A stretch of 64,000 nt of DNA from Alcaligenaceae bacterium (GCA_013416485.1 JACCEO010000006.1:1-64000); one strand, 5' to 3'; shown: positions 1 to 8,376, counted from the stretch's first letter. The notes: generated by a model not told the origin, from the letters alone. Numbers and translations are program-made.

Positions 1-22
1 CCAGGATCAAACTCTTCAGTTT
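1..22 (-). rRNA. rrs: 16S rRNA, 5' end only
   Basis: The reverse strand of the first 22 bases reads as the conserved 5' end of bacterial 16S rRNA (AAACTGAAGAGTTTGATCC followed by TGG), which is also the classic 27F primer site. The gene runs leftwards out of the window, so only the mature 5' terminus is present. The boxA and promoter to its right support a real rRNA operon rather than a stray match. Confidence 0.95.
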
Positions 23-223
23 AATCTCTGTATAAATCGTAATTTCCAAAGCCTTCCGAAAAAGGCCAGGTCATACGTCGCTTCGCTCAAAGAAATAGAC
101 ATGTTCCAATAAATTAGAACCTGTACTTCTTTCAATGTGCGAGCACTTGATATAAATTTGGCGACCCTTCGTGAGAAAGGTTGCACACTCATTCCAAGCG
201 CCCACACTTATCAGCTGTTAAAT

Positions 224-235
224 TGTTAAAGAGCG
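224..235 (-). promoter_or_regulatory. boxA antitermination site in the rRNA leader
   Basis: On the minus strand this reads CGCTCTTTAACA, one base from the enterobacterial rRNA boxA TGCTCTTTAACA. It lies about 200 nt upstream of the mature 16S end and downstream of the strong promoter at 343-371, as expected for Nus-factor antitermination. Seen directly; the function is from known rRNA operons. Confidence 0.85.
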
Positions 236-342
236 TGTGATGCGATGTCGTTAAACACCGTATCGAAATTCGGTACTGCCTAGCTACTGACACTACACTT
301 GCCGCGGTTGGCGGCTCGCTGTGTTAGCAGCAGAGAAACGAG

Positions 343-371
343 ATTATGAAGCAGTTTTAAAAGTTTGTCAA
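343..371 (-). promoter_or_regulatory. Main rRNA operon promoter
   Basis: The minus strand carries a perfect -35 TTGACA (371-366), a 17-bp spacer and a -10 CATAAT (348-343). Transcription would start near 336 and give a leader of about 310 nt that includes boxA. This is the best sigma-70 promoter match I saw in the window and fits the demand of an rRNA operon. Confidence 0.85.
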
Positions 372-632
372 GTCGGTGGGGATTTTTTGTTAGGCGTATC
401 GCCGAAAACTGCAAACCCTGCCGTACTGCACTTAACCTACTTACTACCACATGACCTGCTGCGTTACCTGCCGGGAAGTTCCGAAGAACTCAACCTAGCG
501 GGGTAAGGCCGCTGCTCTTGTACCCTGCAACACACTGACGTCGGTTAGCGAACTGGCAGACCCTTAAGTCTATGCCGTTTTGCCGGTTGGCGTATCAGGG
601 AAAACCCTGAGATGTGTGCTGCGAAGAACCGA

Positions 633-662
633 ACTATAGCACGGTCTTTTTACACCTTGCAA
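633..662 (-). promoter_or_regulatory. Possible second, upstream rRNA promoter
   Basis: The minus strand shows TTGCAA (662-657), an 18-bp spacer and TATAGT (638-633). Tandem P1/P2 promoters are common ahead of rRNA operons, and an AT-rich stretch at about 735-765 lies upstream. The match is weaker than the one at 343-371. The remainder of the 840-bp gap between 16S and rng shows no gene I can support. Confidence 0.4.
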
Positions 663-862
663 GTCGATCTAGAGAAAAACCCTAGATATTTCCTCAAAAA
701 ACTCACCGAAATCCATTAAGGCGTTGAAATCACAGCAAAAACTATTTTTTAAATAATTTTAGAACTTCATCATGCTGTCACCTTTCTATTGCAAGTACTC
801 TGTAGTCGATTCCCTGATGGACGCGATACACTGCAAAAATCACCTATTAACCCTGGCAGCAT

Positions 863-2326
863 ATGACTGAAGACATTCTGATTAACGTTACTCCCTTTGA
901 AACTCGCGTCGCACTGGTAGAACAAGGCGCTGTCCAAGAGCTACATATTGAACGCAGCATACAGCGCGGCCAGGTAGGCAGTTTGTATCTAGGCAAGGTA
1001 GTACGCGTTTTACCCGGAATGCAAAGTGCCTTTGTTGATATCGGCCTGGAACGTGCAGCTTTCATTCATGTAGGCGATCTACGTCAGAATCGGGTTGAGC
1101 GCACCACAGGTACCGCCCCTACCCCTATAGAGAAGCTGCTATATGAAGGACAGTCTTTAATGGTGCAGGTTATTAAAGACCCTTTAGGCACCAAAGGCGC
1201 GCGTCTTTCTACCCAAATCAGTATTGCAGGGCGTATGTTGGTGCATCTACCTTATGACCCTCATGTCGGTATCTCACAAAAGATAGATTCCGAAGCAGAT
1301 AGAAATGCTCTACGTGAGCGGGTCTTAGGCTTTATGGCTGAAGAGGACAGCGGCGGGTTTATTGTGCGCACTCAGGCCGAAGTGGCGACTGACGAAGAAC
1401 TACAGGCTGATCAGTCTTATTTACGTACTTTGTGGGCCAGCATCGTGGCACGAGCCAAAACTCAGCCTGTGCCGTCAGTACTTTATACCGATCTAACACT
1501 AGCTCAAAGGGTGTTACGCGACATGGTTAGCCCGCAAACCGGAAAAATCATGGTCGACTCTCGTACTACAGCGGCCGAACTGACAGAATGGGCAACTGCC
1601 TACACGCCATCCGTGCTGGACAGAATTTCACATTACAGTGGCGAACGTCCTCTATTTGATATTGCCAATGTCGACGAAGAAATTGCCCGAGCCTTATCAC
1701 GCCGTGTAGATTTGAAGTCAGGCGGGTATTTGATTATTGATCAAACCGAGGCCTTGACTACGGTAGACGTCAACACCGGGGGGTTTGTTGGCGGACGCAA
1801 TTTTGATGACACCATCTTCAAAACCAATCTGGAAGCAGCCGTAGCCCTAGCGCGTCAGCTCAGGCTACGTAATCTGGGTGGCATTATTATTTTGGATTTT
1901 ATTGATATGGACAATGTCGAGCATCGCAATGCGGTGCTTGCTGAATTGAATAAGGCGCTGGCAAAAGACCGTACCCGTATGACGGTAAGTGGTTTCAGCC
2001 AACTAGGGCTGGTCGAAATGACACGTAAACGCACACGTGATTCCCTGGCACATCAGATGTGTGAGCCTTGCCCAACATGTCAATCGCGCGGCAATGTACG
2101 CACACCACGTACCTTGTGCTATGAAATTTTACGGGAAATTTTGCGGGAATCGCGTCAGTTCAATCCGAAAGAATTCCGAATACTGGCATCGCAAGCCATA
2201 GTTGACTTGTTCTTAGAGGAAGAAAGCCAGCACCTAGCAATGCTGGGTGATTTTATCGGCAAGCGCATTTCGCTGGAAGTCGAAGGACAATACACCCAGG
2301 AACACTATGACATCGTCTTGATGTAA
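863..2326 (+). CDS. rng: Ribonuclease G
   Basis: Endoribonuclease of the RNase E/G family, 487 residues, close to E. coli RNase G (489). An S1 RNA-binding domain lies near residues 35-125. The two catalytic aspartates of the DNase-I-like domain are visible as D302 (in TVDVNTG) and D345 (in ILDFIDMDN), equivalent to RNase E D303 and D346. The CPTC Zn-link motif sits near residue 403. RNase G matures the 5' end of 16S rRNA and turns over some mRNAs in the cytoplasm. The gene is divergent from the rRNA operon to its left, whose precursor it is known to process. I see no strong Shine-Dalgarno, but the N-terminus matches the family. Confidence 0.95.
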   Translation: MTEDILINVTPFETRVALVEQGAVQELHIERSIQRGQVGSLYLGKVVRVLPGMQSAFVDIGLERAAFIHVGDLRQNRVERTTGTAPTPIEKLLYEGQSLMVQVIKDPLGTKGARLSTQISIAGRMLVHLPYDPHVGISQKIDSEADRNALRERVLGFMAEEDSGGFIVRTQAEVATDEELQADQSYLRTLWASIVARAKTQPVPSVLYTDLTLAQRVLRDMVSPQTGKIMVDSRTTAAELTEWATAYTPSVLDRISHYSGERPLFDIANVDEEIARALSRRVDLKSGGYLIIDQTEALTTVDVNTGGFVGGRNFDDTIFKTNLEAAVALARQLRLRNLGGIIILDFIDMDNVEHRNAVLAELNKALAKDRTRMTVSGFSQLGLVEMTRKRTRDSLAHQMCEPCPTCQSRGNVRTPRTLCYEILREILRESRQFNPKEFRILASQAIVDLFLEEESQHLAMLGDFIGKRISLEVEGQYTQEHYDIVLM

Positions 2327-2357
2327 GGCTCTGGGTGTGTCCGTTAGGCAATGCCAA

Positions 2358-2528
2358 TTAATTATTATCAATCAGTGCACTATCAGAGATGTATGCTGAT
2401 TTGATTTCCGCTTCGGGGGTAAACCATGTGCATTCAACACGGTTATGAGTAAGCCCTGTCTGCGTAATCGTCATACGTGGCCCACCACTTTTTAGTACCA
2501 CCACATCACCCACTTGAAACTTAGCCAT
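2358..2528 (-). CDS. Small DUF2158 / YodC-family protein
   Basis: A 56-residue protein beginning MAKFQVGDVVVLKSGGPRM and containing VECTWFTP and IKSAYISDSAL. This is the pattern of the YodC family: KVGDVVxLKSGGPxMT, a Cys-Trp-Phe centre and a short acidic tail. The family has no assigned function; members are small, probably beta-rich, and often lie in accessory or phage-derived DNA. The start is ATG at 2528 with AGAGGT just upstream. Start and ribosome site lie in a 10-bp inverted repeat (2526-2562), so translation may be controlled by a hairpin. It sits 62 bp downstream of the unknown gene at 2591-2941 on the same strand and convergent with rng. Confidence 0.8.
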   Translation of the reverse strand: MAKFQVGDVVVLKSGGPRMTITQTGLTHNRVECTWFTPEAEIKSAYISDSALIDNN

Positions 2529-2562
2529 ACTGACCTCTTTATGTAATAAGGTGGTCAGTATG
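2526..2562 (-). promoter_or_regulatory. Inverted repeat enclosing ribosome site and start codon
   Basis: Perfect 10-bp arms CATACTGACC (2526-2535) and GGTCAGTATG (2553-2562) flank a 17-base loop. In the minus-strand transcript the 3' arm ends with the AUG of the YodC-like gene and contains part of its Shine-Dalgarno AGAGGU. Folding would hide the start from ribosomes; as DNA it could instead be an operator. There is no T-run, so it is not a terminator. Confidence 0.6.
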
Positions 2563-2590
2563 CCTTAACTTAACGTTAAGCGCCCTAGGC

Positions 2591-2941
2591 TCAACGCCCC
2601 CTGCCCATCCCGTTAACCCCACCTATACCTGGCCCAGACATGGCAATTGGCCTAGGCATTTTATCGATTTCGTGATCTCGAAAATGTGCGGGAGGGCGGT
2701 ATTCTGCACGCCTACCCCATTGGGGGACTGTGGCTTTTTGTGGCACAAAGGACTCTTCGTCGGAGTCAGGCATTTCTATATAGGCTTGAACATATTTGTT
2801 CATCGCCTGTCCACGAGGCCTTGCTTTGCCAGTTACTTTGGCGATATCTCGACAAATCGCGTTAATGGCATTTTCGTTTTCTACGGTCACACCGGCTTGA
2901 TGCAACTTCTGGACTGCCGCCTCTTTTAGTTTTTCTATCAC
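2591..2941 (-). CDS. Protein of unknown function, 116 residues
   Basis: I do not recognise this protein. A GTG start at 2941 is chosen because a strong GGGAGGG Shine-Dalgarno (2955-2949) lies just ahead; an upstream TTG at 2959 would put that site inside the gene. The N-terminal half is helical and charged, starting IEKLKEAAVQKLHQAGV, with one cysteine in AICRDIAKVTGKARPRG. The C-terminal third is rich in Pro, Arg and Gly and ends GGVNGMGRGR. There is no signal peptide or membrane segment. It probably forms a two-gene unit with the DUF2158 gene downstream. Its leader (2960-3043) holds two inverted repeats and a TATAAA box. The basic glycine-rich tail could bind nucleic acid, but that is a guess. 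Confidence 0.65.
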   Translation of the reverse strand: MIEKLKEAAVQKLHQAGVTVENENAINAICRDIAKVTGKARPRGQAMNKYVQAYIEMPDSDEESFVPQKATVPQWGRRAEYRPPAHFRDHEIDKMPRPIAMSGPGIGGVNGMGRGR

Positions 2942-2975
2942 TAGCCTACCCTCCCACAATCAGAACTTGTCTTAT

Positions 2976-3043
2976 TGCTCTGTAACTGAGCATCCACAGA
3001 GTAACAGTTGGCCAGCTTAGGTTATACCAACTGTTCTTTTATA
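2976..3043 (-). promoter_or_regulatory. Candidate promoter and leader with inverted repeats
   Basis: On the minus strand a TATAAA box (3043-3038) is followed at once by AACAGTTGG and CCAACTGTT, perfect 9-bp arms (3035-3027 and 3011-3003) with a 15-base loop. Further on lie CTCTGT/ACAGAG (3001-2996, 2983-2978) and an overlapping TGCTC/GAGCA pair (2992-2988, 2980-2976). The last two hairpins cannot form together. I found no good -35 box. The first repeat is placed like an operator just after a -10 box. Confidence 0.4.
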
Positions 3044-3080
3044 GGGTATCAGGTGCAGAAGACATTTGTATGACTATGGG

Positions 3081-3536
3081 TTAATCCGCCTGATCGGCAT
3101 CAGTAGCACCTGGGCAGGCATCGGGATTCGTCAGTGTGGCAAATAACTGTTCAATACGTTGATTCACAGCACCACCGCCAGCGCGACTGAACACTTCTGC
3201 TTTTACCCGTGTTTCTTGACGCCAGCTGGGTTGCAGCCAAGTGAGATCCACCAAAATGGCCTGATCTAACGCGTCGCTAGGGCTTTCCTTCTGAAGGATA
3301 GTGCCATAGGCAGTTTGACCATCTTCTACAGAAAATTCAGGTGCAGACCCACATACACGTTCGTGACGAATAAGTGCCATCTGAATCTGAGGAAACGTCA
3401 TGGGAAGAATCTGTTCGGCCCGCAAGTTTATAGGCTTGCGTAAGCCATTCAACGTTTCAATACGTTGATTATTTCCCGACCCACTTGCACAACCAGCCAA
3501 CATCACTGCCGCTAGTGCAGACAAAATAACTTTCAT
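3081..3536 (-). CDS. Putative lipoprotein behind msbA
   Basis: A 151-residue protein with a lipoprotein signal peptide: MKVILSALAAVMLAGC, lipobox LAGC with Cys16 as the acylated residue. The mature part has two further cysteines (in RVCGSAP and NPDACPG) that could form a disulphide in the periplasm. AAGGAAAT lies ahead of the ATG. I do not recognise a domain. It follows msbA by 38 bp on the same strand and is probably co-transcribed with it, which hints at an envelope role. No more specific function can be given. Confidence 0.8.
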   Translation of the reverse strand: MKVILSALAAVMLAGCASGSGNNQRIETLNGLRKPINLRAEQILPMTFPQIQMALIRHERVCGSAPEFSVEDGQTAYGTILQKESPSDALDQAILVDLTWLQPSWRQETRVKAEVFSRAGGGAVNQRIEQLFATLTNPDACPGATDADQAD

Positions 3537-3574
3537 AAATGATTTCCTTGCTTGAAATTTGCGGCAGTTTGGTT

Positions 3575-5368
3575 CTAAATATTGTCGATATCGGTATCGT
3601 CGTCACGGAACTGGATGTTATACAACGAAGCATACAAGCCGTTTTTCTCTAGTAGTTCACTGTGTCGGCCTTGCTCAATAATGCGTCCTTGATCCAGTAC
3701 CAATATGCAATCTGCTTTTTGTACTGTAGACAACCTATGTGCAATAACGAGTGTAGTGCGCCCTGCCATTAGCAGTTCTAACGAGTCTTGGACTTGGCGT
3801 TCTGATTCACTGTCCAGGGCCGAAGTGGCTTCATCCAGTATCAAAATAGGAGCATTTTTTATCAAGGCCCTGGCAATCGCCAAGCGTTGACGCTGACCAC
3901 CGGACATTTGGCTAGCGTTTTCTCCTACCTGGGTATCCAAGCCGTCGGGTAAGGACTGCACGAACTCATAAAGATTAGCAGCTTTCAATGCGGCATTAAT
4001 TTCATCATGACTAGCATCGTGTAAGGCCCCATAACCGACGTTTTCCGCAATAGTGCCTTCAAATAGCACCACGTCTTGGCTAACCAAAGACAGTTGCGAA
4101 CGCAAGCTACGTAATTCCACGTCCAGAATATTTGTATGGTCTATGCTAATTTCACCAGCAGTGGGGTAAACAAAGCGCGGCAGCATATTCACCAGGGTGG
4201 TTTTACCACTGCCCGAGCGCCCAACCAAGGCTATGGTTTGCCCAGGTTCAGCCACAAATGAAACATCGGCAACGGTATCGTCACGCGCATCTGAAAAACG
4301 ATGAAAAATATTTTTAAATTCAATCCTGCCATTCACGCGCTGCTTGAATTGTTTTTTACCGGAGTCGCTCTCGGGTTCTTGGTCGATTAAGGTAAATACA
4401 CTTTCCGCTGCAATCAGCATACGCTGCATAGTGCCAGCAATATTTGTCAGCCGTTTGATAGGGTCAAAAATTTGCCCTAGCGCGGCCATAAATGCAGCAA
4501 AACTACCCACGGTGAGCCCCTGAGTATTGGCCTGATACAAAGCAACCGCAATCACGGCAGCCACTGACACCCCTACAAAAAACTGCGATAAAGGCGACAT
4601 GGCCGCATCGGCACTGGCAGCACGCATGGCAAAACGGCGTAAGCGACCATTAATGTATTGGAAACGGCCACTCTCGTGTTGGTAGCCATCAAATAACTTG
4701 ATGACACGCTGACCTTCTATGCTTTCACGCACCACCCGTGTTAATTCGGCATTCATGGAAATGGTGTCACGATTAATACGTCGTAAACGTTTTATGAATA
4801 GACGTGCGATATAGGCCGAAACGGGCAGCATAATCAATACGATCAGAGTTAACTGCCACGACATATACAACAGCACAGCCAGCAAAGCCACAACCACCAG
4901 TGTTTCACGTACCAATACCGTAATGACTTCGGTCGCTATACCGGTAACTACGCCTGCATCGATAGTGAAACGGTTCAGTAAACGGCCAGAATCACCTTTT
5001 TTGTATTGCTCGTCTGACAGCGCCAACAAGCGATCAAACATTTCTTTGCGCAAGCCCAGCAGCATATTATTCGCTACCCAGGCCAGTAGATACGTACTGG
5101 CGAAACCGCTTAGTCCTCGTACAAACATTAAACCGACCACCGCCAGTGGAATCGACCACATATAAGACGGTTTATGCCCGGAGAACCCATCATCCAGTAA
5201 AGGCTTCATAATGACTGCCAGCGTGGGCTGTGTAGCAGCAGCCACACTGACCAGCAAGACAGCAACCACCACAACTTTCCAGTAGGGTCCCAGACGACTG
5301 TAGATACGCCGCCACAAGTCGAACTGAACAGGAGAGGAATCGGACGGATGAGCCGGTGATGCTGACAT
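3575..5368 (-). CDS. msbA: Lipid A export ABC transporter MsbA
   Basis: An ATP-binding/permease half-transporter of 597 residues that flips lipid A-core across the inner membrane. About six transmembrane helices fill residues 30-320. The nucleotide-binding domain follows with Walker A GRSGSGKTT (about residue 388), signature MSGGQRQRLAIARAL, Walker B ILILDEATSALDSE and the H-loop VIAHRLSTV. Length and the single-chain TMD-NBD order fit MsbA, and its place among LPS genes supports lipid A as substrate over another multidrug-type exporter. The lipoprotein gene follows. The GT9 heptosyltransferase gene is transcribed away from it across 109 bp. Confidence 0.92.
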   Translation of the reverse strand: MSASPAHPSDSSPVQFDLWRRIYSRLGPYWKVVVVAVLLVSVAAATQPTLAVIMKPLLDDGFSGHKPSYMWSIPLAVVGLMFVRGLSGFASTYLLAWVANNMLLGLRKEMFDRLLALSDEQYKKGDSGRLLNRFTIDAGVVTGIATEVITVLVRETLVVVALLAVLLYMSWQLTLIVLIMLPVSAYIARLFIKRLRRINRDTISMNAELTRVVRESIEGQRVIKLFDGYQHESGRFQYINGRLRRFAMRAASADAAMSPLSQFFVGVSVAAVIAVALYQANTQGLTVGSFAAFMAALGQIFDPIKRLTNIAGTMQRMLIAAESVFTLIDQEPESDSGKKQFKQRVNGRIEFKNIFHRFSDARDDTVADVSFVAEPGQTIALVGRSGSGKTTLVNMLPRFVYPTAGEISIDHTNILDVELRSLRSQLSLVSQDVVLFEGTIAENVGYGALHDASHDEINAALKAANLYEFVQSLPDGLDTQVGENASQMSGGQRQRLAIARALIKNAPILILDEATSALDSESERQVQDSLELLMAGRTTLVIAHRLSTVQKADCILVLDQGRIIEQGRHSELLEKNGLYASLYNIQFRDDDTDIDNI

Positions 5369-5477
5369 TAAAGAAGAACTCGCTTATATACTATTACGGG
5401 ATTATTTTAACGTTCTTACGCAAAACGTTATCCTTCAACACCGGCCATCATACCGCCTCTGAGGCTAGCTTTAATTA

Positions 5478-6434
5478 ATGTCTACTCCTTCCGCGATTTA
5501 TGTACGCCTGCCCAACTGGATAGGTGATGTCTGCATGAGCCTGCCCAGCTTGCATGCGTTATTGGATACTGGCCTACCAATTATTGTGTGCGCACGCGCC
5601 TGGGCTAAAGATTTGCTGGCAGCCTATCCACTGGCAGGCTTTCTGGAGATGACAGGTCATTGGCGTCAGGACAGAGCCACCGTACATGGCCATCGCCGAA
5701 AACACTACCCCCGAGGATCGCGTGGCTTATTGCTACCTGATTCCCTGTCCAGCGCTATGGTGTTCAAGTTTGCCGGCGTGGCATCTGCAGGATACCGTGA
5801 TGATGGCCGTAGCCTGATTTTGCGCTGGCCCATTAACAAGCCGCGTAAAGACCTCCATGCGGTGCAGTCATGGTACACGCTTACTACACAAGCCTTACAA
5901 CGCTGGAACTTAGCCACAACGCTTACTGACCTAGATAAAGAACTGGGCCTGGAACTTACTGGGCAACATCGAACCGATGCGGCCCAAGCTCTAAGCAAGG
6001 CAGGTGTTAGCGCCGGTCAATTCATCCTGATCGCCCCCACTGCCACTGGCTTGCACAAGGGAAAAATCAAAGTTTGGCCTCATTTCGATGCTCTCACTCG
6101 CCAATTACAAGACCTAGGACATAGTGTGGTCATGTGTCCACCGCCCTCTGAAGTGGATGCGGCGCGACAAAATGCCCCCACTGCTCTGCTTTTACCCCCC
6201 TTAAAACTAGGCGCTTTTGCTACACTAACTCAACTTGCCGCTTTGGTGGTATGCAATGACTCTGGGGTGTCTCATGTAGCGGCTGCCGCAGGCGCTAAGC
6301 AATTAACCTTGTTTGGCGTAACCGAGCAGGAACGCACCGGCCCCTGGTCCAGTCAAGCTCATTGCTTGGGTTCTGCATCAGCTTGGCCTAGTCAGGAACA
6401 GACCATACAAAAAGTGCTTGCCCTACTGGGCTGA
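5478..6434 (+). CDS. Glycosyltransferase family 9 (LPS heptosyltransferase-like)
   Basis: A 318-residue GT9 enzyme of the ADP-heptose:LPS heptosyltransferase superfamily. The N-terminus YVRLPNWIGDVCMSLPSL is the acceptor-side motif. The C-terminal half has the nucleotide-sugar motif APTATGLHKGKIKVWP and VVCNDSGVSHVAAAAG. It adds a heptose, or a related sugar, to the inner core on the cytoplasmic face. Whether it is WaaC- or WaaF-like, or a third heptosyltransferase, cannot be decided by eye; the WIGD motif resembles WaaF more. It is divergent from msbA and 18 bp ahead of the DUF218 gene, probably in one transcript. Confidence 0.85.
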   Translation: MSTPSAIYVRLPNWIGDVCMSLPSLHALLDTGLPIIVCARAWAKDLLAAYPLAGFLEMTGHWRQDRATVHGHRRKHYPRGSRGLLLPDSLSSAMVFKFAGVASAGYRDDGRSLILRWPINKPRKDLHAVQSWYTLTTQALQRWNLATTLTDLDKELGLELTGQHRTDAAQALSKAGVSAGQFILIAPTATGLHKGKIKVWPHFDALTRQLQDLGHSVVMCPPPSEVDAARQNAPTALLLPPLKLGAFATLTQLAALVVCNDSGVSHVAAAAGAKQLTLFGVTEQERTGPWSSQAHCLGSASAWPSQEQTIQKVLALLG

Positions 6435-6452
6435 ATTACACAAATAACCTAC

Positions 6453-7217
6453 ATGACACTTTCCAGTTTACTGACCAACCTTGTCATACCCTTAAACTTA
6501 TGCATAGTGTTGCTACTGCTAGCCACTGCATTATTTCTTGTCCGCCAGCGAAAAACCGCTGTTTTTATTGCAAGTAGCGCCATACTGTGGACCTTGTTCT
6601 GGTCATTGCCTGCGTCCTCGTTATGGGCTGGGGGACGACTAGAACAGTTATACCCGCACACTATTCCGTCAGACTTACCGCCAGCACAGGCCATTGTGGT
6701 TCTAGGAGGCAGCACTGCCAACAGTCGAGCGAACTGGTTTGAACCGTACAACAGCGCTACCGCCACCCCTAGGGTAGATACTGCTGCACTGCTATACAAA
6801 GCCCATCGCGCGCCTTTTATCGTTGTCTCGGGCGCAGCTCTGGAAGGTAATATCAGCGAAGCACAGGTGATGGCAAATGCCCTGATGCAACAAGACATAC
6901 CTAAGTCGGCCATTATCCTGGAAGCCCGCAGCTTTACCACCTATGAAAACGGTGTGTATACCTTAGAAGAACTTAAGAAACGGGATATTAACCGGGTCTT
7001 ACTGGTGACTTCAGCCTTGCATATGCCCAGGGCTATGGCGGTCTTTCGCAAGCAAGGCATTACCGCGATTCCCGCACCATCATCGCCACAAATTGTGGTC
7101 CCTAGCGATCCCAGCTTTTCTTTCTGGCAACCCAATATACGGGCACTTAATGCCAGCCGTTCCATAGTCAAAGAGTATGTAGGCTTGCTGGTGTATTGGA
7201 TGCGTGGCTGGATTTAA
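6453..7217 (+). CDS. DUF218 (YdcF/ElyC/SanA) envelope protein
   Basis: 254 residues with two N-terminal transmembrane helices (about 10-30 and 38-56) and then a DUF218 domain: AIVVLGGS near residue 77, a PFIVVSGA strand, the helix SEAQVMANALM, then SFTTYENGVYTLEEL and VLLVTSALHMPRAMAVFRKQG. ElyC and SanA in E. coli affect peptidoglycan or lipid-carrier use and envelope barrier function, but the chemistry is unsettled. Its position after the heptosyltransferase suits envelope polysaccharide work. It ends 1 bp from the convergent glycosyltransferase gene. Confidence 0.85.
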   Translation: MTLSSLLTNLVIPLNLCIVLLLLATALFLVRQRKTAVFIASSAILWTLFWSLPASSLWAGGRLEQLYPHTIPSDLPPAQAIVVLGGSTANSRANWFEPYNSATATPRVDTAALLYKAHRAPFIVVSGAALEGNISEAQVMANALMQQDIPKSAIILEARSFTTYENGVYTLEELKKRDINRVLLVTSALHMPRAMAVFRKQGITAIPAPSSPQIVVPSDPSFSFWQPNIRALNASRSIVKEYVGLLVYWMRGWI

Positions 7218-7218
7218 T

Positions 7219-8376
7219 TTATTTTTTTACGCTGGATTTTTCGGCTAATACCGCATCATATAAGGCCTGATACTGCTGGGCAATGTAAGCCCAACTATGC
7301 TGTTTCACAACGTGTTCAGCACCTTGCAGCAACTGCTGTCGCAATTCAGGATGGTCGTTAAGCTGTCCAATATATTCCGCTAATTGCTGGAAATTTTCAG
7401 GGTGAGACAGCACTAAGGCACTGTGTTTATCTTGAACATACTGCGCGAAACCACACCAAGGGGTGGGACTAAGTATGACTGGCAAACCAAATGACATGGC
7501 TTCCAAGGGTGCCATGCCAAAGCTGTCATTCAATGTAGGGTGTACATACGTGTCCGCAGCAATGTAGTAAGGCGCCACATTCGAGGTTTCTTCAACCAGT
7601 TTTATACGATGTGCCAAGCTCTGATAGCGAGATGATTTATAAATGTAATCACGGCTGGCTGCATTGCTGCCCACCACCATCAGTTTCACATGCTCTGGCA
7701 ACAATTCCAAAGCTTGTAACACTGTGGGTAAACCTTTTCGCAGCGGGTTCCTGGCCACTAACAGACATACCTGATCGTCAGGGATAAAACCTAAGTCATG
7801 GCGTATTTGCAAACGCTGTTCCGCACTGGCCACTGCTGGCTGCACGACTCCGGGGGGGATAACCGTAGTGGCAAACTGCAGTCCATAAGCTTGTTTCAAT
7901 TGATCAGCTATTAGGCCAGAAACCGCCACTGTACGATGGCCGGGGCGCTGTGCCACACGCCGTGCTTCCAAACCCAAGTAAGTTTGCACACGCAAGCTGA
8001 TGTAGGACAACCAGCGTTTGTGCCAACTTAGGGGGCGCACCCGCCAGTTATAGCGTACAGGCGTCACATGCACGACTTCAATGTCACCACACCAACCATT
8101 CATGTGCGAATGCACAATATCGTAGCCAGAGCGTGTCGCTTGACGGGCACGCCAGGCAAAAATCAAGACCCTGACCCAACTAGGCCAGCGTGACCCGCTG
8201 CGTATGGGTACAAAAGGCAGACTAACACCGCACCCACTATCGTACTCACGGGCAAACACGGTGATGTCATGATCTTTAGCCAGCACCCGCATCAGTTCAA
8301 CGCCGTAGGCTTCAGCCCCGCCATAACGATTGCCGTAACGATCCACTACAAATGCGATTTTCAAGCGACGAGTCAT
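7219..8376 (-). CDS. GT4 glycosyltransferase (LPS core)
   Basis: 385 residues, GT-B fold, family GT4. The N-terminal domain starts MTRRLKIAFVVDRYG and has the glycine loop GGAEAYGVELM. The donor domain contains ARNPLRKGLPTVLQAL and the EX7E region as DSFGMAPLE, with Asp for the first Glu. The ATG at 8376, preceded by GGTTGGGG, is preferred: a start further out would overlap the deacetylase gene. It is the last gene of the minus-strand sugar cluster. It resembles WaaG-type core glucosyltransferases, but the sugar is not predictable. The deacetylase gene lies 16 bp upstream. Confidence 0.85.
   Translation of the reverse strand: MTRRLKIAFVVDRYGNRYGGAEAYGVELMRVLAKDHDITVFAREYDSGCGVSLPFVPIRSGSRWPSWVRVLIFAWRARQATRSGYDIVHSHMNGWCGDIEVVHVTPVRYNWRVRPLSWHKRWLSYISLRVQTYLGLEARRVAQRPGHRTVAVSGLIADQLKQAYGLQFATTVIPPGVVQPAVASAEQRLQIRHDLGFIPDDQVCLLVARNPLRKGLPTVLQALELLPEHVKLMVVGSNAASRDYIYKSSRYQSLAHRIKLVEETSNVAPYYIAADTYVHPTLNDSFGMAPLEAMSFGLPVILSPTPWCGFAQYVQDKHSALVLSHPENFQQLAEYIGQLNDHPELRQQLLQGAEHVVKQHSWAYIAQQYQALYDAVLAEKSSVKK

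Noticed and set aside
321-506. A 61-residue plus-strand reading frame in the rRNA leader
   Set aside because: It lies in the divergent rRNA promoter/leader, lacks a Shine-Dalgarno and looks like no protein family.
2569-2580. Perfect palindrome CTTAACGTTAAG
   Set aside because: Short and AT-rich; may belong to the control region of the YodC-like gene, but alone it is not distinctive enough for an operator call.
2978-3001. CTGT...ACAG pattern resembling a LexA box
   Set aside because: The spacing between CTGT and ACAG is 12, not 8, so it does not fit the SOS operator.
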